This document shows positions 1 to 5,688 of a DNA stretch of 5,688 bases, one piece after another. The DNA comes from Vicinamibacteria bacterium (lineage in GTDB: Bacteria; Acidobacteriota; Vicinamibacteria; Vicinamibacterales; 2-12-FULL-66-21). Position 1 is the first letter of the stretch. Each line of letters opens with the position of its first letter. The stretch spans positions 1 to 5,688 of the forward strand of contig JAICSD010000303.1 of NCBI GenBank assembly GCA_025937075.1, read 5' to 3'. The translations under genes and the position numbers were made by a program. Below the pieces are notes generated by a model. That model saw only the letters and a list, made by a program, of their open reading frames with translations, was not told where the DNA came from and ran no database searches.

Positions 1-135
1 CAGTTCACGCCGGGACTCATCACCGACGACGGAGAGGTGACCGACCAGAGCACTGAGGAGTTTCTTCGGAACTACATTGCAGAATTCGCGGCGTTCATCG
101 CCCGCGTGTACATGGCCATCCCGAGAAGTTCGTAG
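1..135 (+). CDS. NADPH-dependent FMN reductase-like protein, C-terminal fragment
   Basis: The reading frame is open from the first base and stops at TAG 133-135, giving the last 44 residues of a protein whose start lies outside the window. The tail begins with QFTPGLITDDGEVT and continues with an STEEFLRNYIAEF segment. From memory this resembles the C-terminus of flavodoxin-like NADPH-dependent FMN reductases (COG0431 type), where a G-L-I-x-D-G-x-x-T stretch precedes a final amphipathic helix. Such enzymes use NAD(P)H to reduce FMN, and some act on quinones, chromate or azo dyes in the cytoplasm. The flavin and nucleotide-binding parts are not in view, so substrate cannot be judged. The next gene starts 32 bases downstream on the same strand, so co-transcription is possible but not shown. 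Confidence 0.65.
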   Translation, partial: QFTPGLITDDGEVTDQSTEEFLRNYIAEFAAFIARVYMAIPRSS

Positions 136-160
136 TTTCGCGCGCGCTCCGTGACATAAT
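130..160 (+). promoter_or_regulatory. Possible weak sigma70-like promoter before the small Cys/His protein gene
   Basis: CATAAT at 155-160 matches five of six bases of the TATAAT -10 consensus. The best -35 candidate, TTCGTA at 130-135, matches only three of six and sits 19 bases away, overlapping the stop of the upstream gene. A start site about seven bases after the -10 would fall almost on the ATG at 168, implying a nearly leaderless message. No clear Shine-Dalgarno sequence precedes that ATG, which is consistent with this but weak evidence. Confidence 0.18.
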
Positions 161-167
161 CGAGCTC

Positions 168-581
168 ATGTGCGGCCACCTCGGACGGGCTGTCGTCACG
201 ATCGCGGCCATTCTGTCGCTCGCGTCCGGCAACCTGGCCATGTGCGCAGGCTGGCAGCCGACGCCCGCTGCACGGATGGCGTGCTGCGACGCCGAAGCGT
301 CCTGTCCGGCGCACACGCTGGGTACTCCCCACTCGGGCCACCATTCGGCGGCCATGCACGACGCGCAGACGCAGGAGGGAGCGGACACGTGCTGCGCGGC
401 CGCTGAACGGCACGACGCAACAGCGGCGGGATCGGCATTCGTGCTCTCCGCTGCGGCGATAAAGACTGTCAGCCCGAACACTTCGCCTCTCGCGGACTTG
501 CGTGATCACGCAGCCGCCGTCCACCCGCCCGCGGCATCGCCCGTTCCGAAGCACCTCCTGCTCTCCGTCTTCCTCGTTTAG
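168..581 (+). CDS. Small exported Cys/His/Met-rich protein, putative periplasmic metal-binding
   Basis: This 137-residue protein is not one I can place in a named family. Residues 1-25 look like a signal sequence or membrane anchor: one Arg at position 7, a hydrophobic run AVVTIAAILSLA, then small residues. After it come C26, the C39-C40 pair, C46, a stretch with H49, H55, H58, H59, M63 and H64, then C75-C76 and H82. That spacing of Cys, His and Met suggests metal binding or thiol chemistry outside the cytoplasm. The second half is Ala/Pro-rich and low in complexity and ends in a short hydrophobic tail, HLLLSVFLV. I have a loose memory of similar hypothetical proteins beside copper pumps in Acidobacteriota. 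It lies 88 bases before the pump gene on the same strand, which supports a role in the same metal response. The sequence around C26 (L-A-M-C) is not a good lipobox. The coding call is favoured by the signal-like start and non-random Cys/His clustering; function is inference. Confidence 0.7.
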   Translation: MCGHLGRAVVTIAAILSLASGNLAMCAGWQPTPAARMACCDAEASCPAHTLGTPHSGHHSAAMHDAQTQEGADTCCAAAERHDATAAGSAFVLSAAAIKTVSPNTSPLADLRDHAAAVHPPAASPVPKHLLLSVFLV

Positions 582-601
582 TCAGCGGCTGTCGTCGTGT
601 C

Positions 602-624
602 TGCCCGGGGATGCGCTCCGGGCG
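602..624 (+). promoter_or_regulatory. GC-rich hairpin in the leader of the RND pump gene
   Basis: GCCCGG at 603-608 pairs with CCGGGC at 618-623. The stem extends inward through G609-U617 and G610-C616 and outward through U602-G624, giving about nine pairs closing a five-base loop (611-615). The following bases contain only three T residues, so it is not a convincing intrinsic terminator. It could attenuate or separate expression of the small gene and the pump, or simply reflect high GC content. Confidence 0.3.
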
Positions 625-629
625 ATTTG

Positions 630-641
630 CGTGCGCGCACG
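630..641 (+). repeat. 12-base perfect palindrome in the pump leader
   Basis: CGTGCGCGCACG at 630-641 equals its own reverse complement. It lies 28 bases before the chosen pump start, a position where a dimeric regulator could bind. Alternating GC palindromes are common by chance in DNA this GC-rich, and no second copy or known operator pattern was recognised, so the assignment as an operator is speculative. Confidence 0.2.
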
Positions 642-655
642 TCCGCGCGCCGGCT

Positions 656-661
656 GACGAG
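656..661 (+). promoter_or_regulatory. Weak ribosome binding site that favours the ATG at 670
   Basis: GACGAG at 656-661 is a partial Shine-Dalgarno match eight bases before ATG 670. The alternative GTG at 661 lies inside this motif and would leave no purine-rich site at proper spacing, and CusA-family proteins typically begin close to the residues encoded from 670 (MINRVIE). Confidence 0.4.
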
Positions 662-669
662 TGCCGTTC

Positions 670-3600
670 ATGATCAACCGCGTCATCGAGATTTCGCTCA
701 GGAACCGCTTCATCGTCGTCGTGCTCTATGGCGCACTGGCTGCATGGGGCTGGTGGGCCGTCCGTGCGACGCCCATCGACGCTATTCCGGACCTCTCCGA
801 CAACCAGGTGATCGTCTTCACCGACTGGCCCGGGCATGGTCCGCAGGAGGTCGAAGACCAGGTGACCTATCCGCTCACGGTGAACCTGCAGGGGCTCGCC
901 GGCGTCCGCGTGGTGCGGTCGCAGTCCGCGTTCGGCTTCTCGATGATCTACGTCGTGTTCGAGGACGACGTCGACTCGTACTTCGCTCGCGCGCGCGTCC
1001 TCGAGCGCATGAGCCTGATCGCAAAAACGCTCCCGGCCGGCGTGGTGCCAACGCTGGGGCCGGACGCGACCGGCGTCGGCCACGTCTTCTGGTACACGGT
1101 CGAGAGTCCGACGCTGTCGCTTCGCGAGCTGCGCACGCTGCAGGACTGGTTCATCCGCTACCAGCTGAACGCCGTGCCAGGCGTGGCGGAGGTCGCCTCG
1201 GTCGGCGGCGCCGTGCAGCAGTATCAGATCGACGTCGATCCCAATCGGCTGCGCGCGTTCAACGTGCCGCTCAGCGCCGTCGTGGCGGCCGTGCGCGACA
1301 GCAACGTGAACGTGGGCGGAAACGTCATCGAGTCGAACGGCGCGTGGCTGATCGTCCGCGGCGTCGGCCTGATCGCCTCCGTGGACGACATCAAGCGCAT
1401 CGCCATCGGCGCCGCCAATGGCGTTCCGATCTATGTCCAGCAGGTCGCGGACGTGCACGTCGGCGACGCCTTCCGCGTCGCCTCGCTCGTGAAGGGCACG
1501 CGCGAGGCGGTCGGCGGCGTCGTCGTCGCGAGAACGGGCGTGAATACGAAAGCCGTGATCGATGCCGTCAAGGCGCGCATCGCCCAGCTCACGCCCGGGC
1601 TTCCGCCCGGCGTCCGCATCGTGCCGTTCTACGACCGGTCGTCGCTCATCGAGCAGTCGGTGGCCACGCTCCGGCACACGCTTCTCGAGGAAATCGCGCT
1701 CGTCACCCTCGCGCACGTCGTTTTCCTGATGCATTTCCGCTCGATCCTCATCGTGACGCTCCCGCTCCCGATTGCGGTGCTGCTGTCGTTCCTCGGGATG
1801 TATTACGCGGGCATCACCTCGAACATCATGAGCCTTGCGGGCATCGCGATCGCCATTGGCGTGCTCGTGGATGCAGGCATCGTCGTCACCGAGAACGCAT
1901 TCCGGTTCGTCGAGCAGCGCGGCGTCGATCCGCGGAATCGACGGCTCGTCCGGCAGACGGTGCTCGAGTCCACGCGGCTCGTCGGCCGTCCCGTGTTCTT
2001 CTCGATGGCGATCATCCTCCTGGCGTTCGTTCCCGTGTTCGCGCTGACCGGACAGGAGGGCAAGCTGTTTCACCCGCTCGCGTTCACGAAGACCTTCGCG
2101 GTGCTCGCGGCAACGGTGATGTCGGTGACGCTCGTCCCGGTGCTCTGCTCGGTACTGCTCGGCGGACGGATGCATGCGGAGGCCGCGAACCCGCTCATGC
2201 GTGTGCTGCGCCGCCTGTACGAACCGGTGCTCGTCGCGGCGCTCGATCACCGGCTGGTGACGGTCACGCTGGCGGGATTGTTGTTCGTTGGCGCGCTGGT
2301 GACGGCCCGCGGCATCGGCAGCGAGTTCATGCCGCCGCTGAACGAAGGCGATCTTCTGTTCATGCCGATCGCCGACCCCAGCATCTCGCTCGAGGAGAAC
2401 ACCAGGCTCGCGGCGCAGCAGGACGCCATTCTGGAGCGGTTTCCGGAGGTCGAGTACGCGGTCGCGAAGGTCGGCCGCGCCGACACGTCAACCGATCCGT
2501 CGCCCCTCAACATGACCGAGACGATCGTGCACCTCAAGCCGCGCGATCGCTGGCGGCCGGGCATGACGCTCGACCGGCTGCGCGCCGAGATGGGCCGCGC
2601 CGTTCAGTTGCCCGGCGTGTCGAACGTCTGGACGATGCCGATCATCAACCGCATCGACATGCTCACGACCGGCGTGCGATCGGAGGTGGGCGTCAAGGTC
2701 TTCGGCACGGACATTGGGGTGCTCGAAGAGACGGCCAGGCACGTCGCTGACGTACTCCGGGGTGTGCCCGGCGCGAGCAACGTGTACCCGGAGCAGGTCA
2801 GCAGCGGTCAGTACCTGAACATCGAGATCGATCGATCCGCGGCCGCCCGCTATGGAATCGCCGTCGGCGAGATCCAGCAGGTGATCGAGACGGCCATCGG
2901 TGAAACCGTGCTGACGACGGCGATCGAAGGGCGGCGCCGGTTTCCGGTGCGCGTGAGGTACAGCCCTGCCCACCGCGCGGATGCCGCATCGCTCGCCGAG
3001 GTGCTCGTCAGTACACCGCACGGGGCCCAGGTGCCGCTTCGAGAGCTGGCGCACATCGAACACGCGCGCGGGCCGGCAATGATTTCGTCAGAAAACGGCC
3101 TGCTGCTGGCGACGGTGCTGCTGAACGTGCAGGGGCGCGACGTCGGGGGCTTCGTCGAAGAAGGCCGTGAACGCGTGGCGCGAGAGGTCGCGATGCCCGC
3201 CGGCTACTACGTCGCGTGGAGCGGCGGTTGGGAGAACCAGGCGCACGCGCGGCAGCGCCTCACGGTCGTACTGCCCTTCGTGCTCCTCGTCGTTTTCGTT
3301 CTGCTCTATTTCACCTATCGCTCGCTGAGCGAGGCGGCGCACGTGCTGCTCGCCGTTCCGTTTGCGCTCACAGGCGGCGTCTATCTGCTCCGGCTGCTCG
3401 GATACAACTTCTCCGTCGCGGTCTGGGTCGGATTCATCGCGCTCTTTGGCACGGCCGTGCAAACGGCCGTCGTCATGGTCATTTACCTGGAGGAAGCTGT
3501 CGCGCGGAAGCGGCGCGAGACGGGCGGCGTCCTGACGAGGCCTGCCCTGCGCGAAGCCGTAATCGAGGGCGCGCTCCTGCGCCTCCGCCCGAAAGTCATG

Positions 3601-4236
3601 ACCGTGAGCACCGTGGTCGCGGGCTTGCTGCCGATCATGTGGAGCACGCGCGTGGGTGCTGAAGTGATGAAACCGCTCGCCACTCCGGTGCTGGGCGGCA
3701 TGGTGTCGTCGCTCCTGCACGTGCTCGTTGTCACGCCCGTGATCTTCTTCTGGCTGCAGGAGCGCAGGCTCGGGTTGCAGGCCGAACCGCGACACAACTG
3801 GCGTGCCGCCATTCTCTCGACTGGCGCCGTCATCGTCATTGCGGCATCGGCCGCCGGTGTCTGGCGCTACGCAGGGAACGGCTCGCGCGAACTCCCTGCC
3901 GAGGCCGGTACCGTCTTTCAACAGATCAAGGCGGGCAACCTTCGGCTGGAACTGCGCTCGCCAGCCGGCACGCTCCGACAGGGACGCAACGTCTTCACGA
4001 TCGACTTCCGCTCGGCAGACGGTGCGCTGGTCGATGTCGGCAAGGTCGGCGCGACCGCAAACATGCGAATGCCCGGAATGGTGATGTCGGGCGGGCTCGA
4101 GGTCCACCGCACACCGGTGGCCGGGCGTTACGAGGTGACGGCGGAATTCGGCATGGCAGGCGCGTGGCCCGTATCGCTCGAGTGGGACGGGCCGGCGGGC
4201 CACGGTTCTGTCGACTTCGAAGGGACGGTGCAATGA
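670..4236 (+). CDS. cusA: CusA-type heavy-metal efflux RND permease with C-terminal YtkA-like domain
   Basis: This is the inner-membrane, proton-driven pump of a tripartite metal efflux system. From ATG 670 it has 1188 residues, about 130-150 more than usual CusA proteins; GTG 661 would add three. TM1 is about residues 14-31, followed by the family-typical [19 protein letters not shown] segment. TM4 carries D401 (motif VDAG), matching E. coli proton-relay D405, and K975 (RLRPKVM) matches K984. The position of E939 is Q931 (AVQTAVV). Central metal-site methionines M565 (LLFMP), M615 (PLNMTE) and M664 (NRIDML) match E. coli M573, M623 and M672, so Cu(I)/Ag(I) is the likely substrate. After the last core TM (near 1030) come an extra hydrophobic segment (1046-1065) and a beta-rich YtkA/FixH-like domain (about 1088-1188) with M1132, M1134, M1137 and M1139. 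The stop overlaps the next start by ATGA. E. coli comparisons are from memory. Confidence 0.95.
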   Translation: MINRVIEISLRNRFIVVVLYGALAAWGWWAVRATPIDAIPDLSDNQVIVFTDWPGHGPQEVEDQVTYPLTVNLQGLAGVRVVRSQSAFGFSMIYVVFEDDVDSYFARARVLERMSLIAKTLPAGVVPTLGPDATGVGHVFWYTVESPTLSLRELRTLQDWFIRYQLNAVPGVAEVASVGGAVQQYQIDVDPNRLRAFNVPLSAVVAAVRDSNVNVGGNVIESNGAWLIVRGVGLIASVDDIKRIAIGAANGVPIYVQQVADVHVGDAFRVASLVKGTREAVGGVVVARTGVNTKAVIDAVKARIAQLTPGLPPGVRIVPFYDRSSLIEQSVATLRHTLLEEIALVTLAHVVFLMHFRSILIVTLPLPIAVLLSFLGMYYAGITSNIMSLAGIAIAIGVLVDAGIVVTENAFRFVEQRGVDPRNRRLVRQTVLESTRLVGRPVFFSMAIILLAFVPVFALTGQEGKLFHPLAFTKTFAVLAATVMSVTLVPVLCSVLLGGRMHAEAANPLMRVLRRLYEPVLVAALDHRLVTVTLAGLLFVGALVTARGIGSEFMPPLNEGDLLFMPIADPSISLEENTRLAAQQDAILERFPEVEYAVAKVGRADTSTDPSPLNMTETIVHLKPRDRWRPGMTLDRLRAEMGRAVQLPGVSNVWTMPIINRIDMLTTGVRSEVGVKVFGTDIGVLEETARHVADVLRGVPGASNVYPEQVSSGQYLNIEIDRSAAARYGIAVGEIQQVIETAIGETVLTTAIEGRRRFPVRVRYSPAHRADAASLAEVLVSTPHGAQVPLRELAHIEHARGPAMISSENGLLLATVLLNVQGRDVGGFVEEGRERVAREVAMPAGYYVAWSGGWENQAHARQRLTVVLPFVLLVVFVLLYFTYRSLSEAAHVLLAVPFALTGGVYLLRLLGYNFSVAVWVGFIALFGTAVQTAVVMVIYLEEAVARKRRETGGVLTRPALREAVIEGALLRLRPKVMTVSTVVAGLLPIMWSTRVGAEVMKPLATPVLGGMVSSLLHVLVVTPVIFFWLQERRLGLQAEPRHNWRAAILSTGAVIVIAASAAGVWRYAGNGSRELPAEAGTVFQQIKAGNLRLELRSPAGTLRQGRNVFTIDFRSADGALVDVGKVGATANMRMPGMVMSGGLEVHRTPVAGRYEVTAEFGMAGAWPVSLEWDGPAGHGSVDFEGTVQ
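3805..4233 (+). other. Extra transmembrane segment plus YtkA/FixH-like periplasmic domain of the pump
   Basis: This part of the pump gene encodes residues 1046-1188. The hydrophobic run [20 protein letters not shown] (1046-1065) is a good membrane helix. Standard RND pumps have 12 helices with a cytoplasmic C-terminus, so a thirteenth would place what follows in the periplasm. The following roughly 100 residues have the YtkA-like pattern: an opening strand ([10 protein letters not shown]), an L-R-x-G-x-N-x-F-T turn, a Met-rich strand (MRMPGMVM), then a G-R-Y-E-V-T and M-x-G-x-W finish. YtkA/FixH-like domains are small immunoglobulin-like folds often found beside copper proteins. Metal binding here is inferred from the four methionines. 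No frameshift or stop separates it from the pump, so it is a real fusion unless the assembly is wrong. Confidence 0.75.
4219..4225 (+). promoter_or_regulatory. Strong Shine-Dalgarno site setting the start of the outer-membrane channel
   Basis: GAAGGGA at 4219-4225 lies seven bases before ATG 4233, inside the end of the pump gene. It decides in favour of the 4233 start over an in-frame ATG at 4164, which would add 23 Arg-rich residues in front of an otherwise normal signal peptide. Confidence 0.7.
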
Positions 4237-5546
4237 CGACGCGTATCGCCGGAGTGGTGACCTTGATGATGACCCTGCCAGCCGGCGCAGCCGCGCAGGC
4301 GCCGGCCAGGCAGTCAGCCGCGGAATACGTCGACACGGCCGCCGGCGTGTCGCTCGACGATGCCGTCGCGCAGGCGCTCGAGCATGAACCGTCGCTGCGA
4401 ACAGCCCGACTCGCGATCGATGTTGCGCGGGGCGAACGGCTGCAGGCCGGGCTGCGTCCGAATCCTTTGGTGTCGTTCGGACAGCAAAGCGAACCGGGCG
4501 GCACCGACAAGCAGACTCGACTGGAGATGCAGTGGCCGCTTGATCTGTTTCGAAGGACCGGGCGCGTACGCGTCGCAGAGCAGGAGTTGGCGGTCGCGCA
4601 GCACGGATTCGCCGATCGCGAGCGCCAGCTTGCCGCGGACGTGCGGATCAAATATGGCGAGGTCGCAGCCGCGGCACGAGTCCTGTCGATCACCGACGAC
4701 CTCCTCGCGGCCACGACCCGGCAGCAGACGCTCGTCGGGGCACGGGTCGAGGCGGGTGCGGCCACGCCGCTCGACCGGAACCTGCTGCGCGTCGAGGTGC
4801 AGCGCCTCGAGGCCGACCGCGCGTCGCAATCAGGCGCTCTGGACCGTGCGATGCTCGAGTTGAAACGGCTTCTCGGAGTACCCGTCGATGCTCCGTTCAA
4901 GATCCGTGATTCCCTCGAAGCGCTCATCGCGGGCGAAACGGCGCCGGCTGACAGCGACATGAGTCAAAGAGCGGCACGTCGCGGGGACGTGCTGCAGGCG
5001 GAAGCGCGAGTCGGTGCGGCTCGCGCCGAGGTTGATCGCGCGCGACGCGAGGGTCGTCCGGACGTGAGCCTGGTTGGCGGCTACATGCGAATGGACGCCG
5101 GGTTTCCGCAGCGCGGCTTTGACGATCTGGGCGTCCTGCAGCCGGTCCACGGCATTTTCCATTACTTCTCCGCGGGAGCCGTCGTCACCGTTCCATTGCT
5201 CAATCGCAATCAGGGCGCCGTCGCCGCGGCGGACGCGCGGCGGCTGGCCGCCGAAGCCGGGCTCGAATCGACGCGTCTCACCGCGCAGAGCGAAATCGCG
5301 GCTTCACGGAGCCGCGATGAACACGCGCGGGCGGCGCTCGCCGCATACACCTCCGATGCGCGGGGCCTCGCTCGTGAAAATCTTGCCGTCGTGAGGCAGA
5401 CCTACGACCTCGGCCGCGTGACGCTGTTCGATGTCCTGAACGAACAACGGCGATATCTGGACGTGGAACTCGCGTACACGGCCGCGTTGCGCGAAGCCTA
5501 CGAAGCGCGGCAGGCGCTGAAAGCCGCATTGGGAGAAGTCCGATGA
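4233..5546 (+). CDS. cusC: TolC/CusC-family outer-membrane efflux channel
   Basis: This 437-residue protein is the outer-membrane channel that would join the pump and adaptor into a periplasm-spanning conduit. Residues 1-21 form a signal peptide ([13 protein letters not shown], then a small-residue AGAAA cleavage region). Two OEP repeats follow. The first, about residues 37-220, opens with [18 protein letters not shown] and contains the family hallmark [10 protein letters not shown]. The second, about 245-430, includes [15 protein letters not shown], a [14 protein letters not shown] strand-to-helix turn, and the closing [20 protein letters not shown] motif before a long helix. Length is normal for the family. 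E. coli CusC is a lipoprotein, but no Cys or lipobox is seen at the start here, so the channel is probably not acylated. It overlaps the pump gene by ATGA at 4233-4236 and the next gene by ATGA at 5543-5546, implying translational coupling. The cus name rests on the neighbouring pump. Confidence 0.93.
   Translation: MTTRIAGVVTLMMTLPAGAAAQAPARQSAAEYVDTAAGVSLDDAVAQALEHEPSLRTARLAIDVARGERLQAGLRPNPLVSFGQQSEPGGTDKQTRLEMQWPLDLFRRTGRVRVAEQELAVAQHGFADRERQLAADVRIKYGEVAAAARVLSITDDLLAATTRQQTLVGARVEAGAATPLDRNLLRVEVQRLEADRASQSGALDRAMLELKRLLGVPVDAPFKIRDSLEALIAGETAPADSDMSQRAARRGDVLQAEARVGAARAEVDRARREGRPDVSLVGGYMRMDAGFPQRGFDDLGVLQPVHGIFHYFSAGAVVTVPLLNRNQGAVAAADARRLAAEAGLESTRLTAQSEIAASRSRDEHARAALAAYTSDARGLARENLAVVRQTYDLGRVTLFDVLNEQRRYLDVELAYTAALREAYEARQALKAALGEVR
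5531..5535 (+). promoter_or_regulatory. Ribosome binding site of the membrane fusion protein gene
   Basis: GGGAG at 5531-5535 lies seven bases before ATG 5543, within the last codons of the channel gene. It supports a start at the ATGA overlap. Confidence 0.55.
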
Positions 5547-5688
5547 ACACGACGTCACGGGTCGCGCTGCGCTGGCCGGTGTTTCTCGTTGTCGCGATCG
5601 CGTGCATGGCGGCTGGCGCGGCGGGCACCTACTGGATCGTGCGATCGCCCGCGCGGCCGGCGCCGGCCCGCGCCGATCACGCGCTATA
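5543..5688 (+). CDS. cusB: RND periplasmic adaptor (membrane fusion protein), N-terminal fragment
   Basis: Only 48 codons are in the window and the frame is open to its end. The product begins [17 protein letters not shown] and continues through a hydrophobic segment of about residues 11-33 (ending AAGTYWIV), then a Pro/Ala/Arg-rich linker. This is the usual start of an inner-membrane-anchored adaptor in CusB-type systems, which clamps pump and channel together in the periplasm. There is no lipobox Cys in the usual place; the single Cys at residue 21 lies within the hydrophobic core. The start shares ATGA with the stop of the channel gene. The assignment rests mainly on position after a pump and channel that still lack their adaptor, because no adaptor core domain is in view. 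An alternative would be another small membrane protein. Confidence 0.7.
   Translation, partial: MNTTSRVALRWPVFLVVAIACMAAGAAGTYWIVRSPARPAPARADHAL

Noticed and set aside
72..554. Antisense open frame (160 codons) opposite the small Cys/His gene
   Set aside because: Arg-rich product without a signal or domain; it also overlaps the end of the reductase gene. The + strand frame has a sensible signal sequence and Cys/His clustering.
602..630. Intrinsic terminator between the small gene and the pump
   Set aside because: The stem is strong but is followed by only three T residues, so termination is not supported.
469..2250. Long antisense open frame (593 codons) opposite the 5' half of the pump gene
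   Set aside because: Its product is dominated by Arg, His, Asp and Glu with no domain or hydrophobic pattern. This is typical of the antisense shadow of a GC-rich gene, and the sense frame is a clear RND pump.
597..2750. Long + strand open frame (717 codons) overlapping the pump in another frame
   Set aside because: The product is extremely Arg/Ala-rich with no recognisable motif, as expected from an off-frame reading of high-GC coding DNA.
2821..2840. Short tandem-like run of GATC/ATCG units
   Set aside because: It lies within conserved pump codons (IEIDRSAA) and is only a few units long, so it is explained by coding.
4164..4232. Earlier in-frame start for the outer-membrane channel
   Set aside because: It would add 23 Arg/Gly-rich residues before a normal signal peptide and overlap the pump by 73 bases, while ATG 4233 has a strong, well-spaced ribosome binding site.
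3088..4233. Antisense open frame (381 codons) opposite the 3' half of the pump gene
   Set aside because: Low-complexity His/Arg/Asp-rich product with no motif; the opposite strand encodes conserved RND helices and the YtkA-like domain.

Overview
The window looks like a GC-rich chromosomal or metagenomic fragment from a Gram-negative bacterium. It carries three parts of an RND efflux system: an inner-membrane pump, an outer-membrane channel and the start of a periplasmic adaptor. An Acidobacteriota (Vicinamibacteria-like) or other high-GC soil bacterium would fit the protein style, but no marker gene here proves the taxonomy. All real genes are on the + strand and packed tightly.

Layout: positions 1-135 are the last 44 codons of an NADPH-dependent FMN reductase-like protein. 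A 32-base gap follows. Positions 168-581 encode a small exported protein rich in Cys, His and Met that I cannot assign to a named family. An 88-base leader (582-669) contains a GC-rich hairpin and a 12-base palindrome, and is the only stretch that could hold regulatory signals for the pump. Positions 670-4236 encode a CusA-type heavy-metal RND pump. It has an extra C-terminal transmembrane segment and a periplasmic YtkA/FixH-like domain with four methionines in a short strand. Positions 4233-5546 encode a TolC/CusC-family outer-membrane channel. Position 5543 to the window end holds the first 48 codons of what is, by context, the CusB-type membrane fusion protein.

How the genes work together: the pump, channel and adaptor overlap by ATGA junctions and would be co-translated into a tripartite complex spanning both membranes. 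The three central methionines that bind Cu(I)/Ag(I) in Escherichia coli CusA are all kept, which points to monovalent copper or silver rather than Zn/Co/Cd as substrate. The fused C-terminal domain and the small upstream Cys/His/Met protein are both candidate periplasmic metal-binding parts. They may fill the role that CusF plays in E. coli, since no CusF is visible here. No regulator, tRNA, rRNA, CRISPR array or insertion sequence is seen. There is no gene-free stretch over 300 bases.
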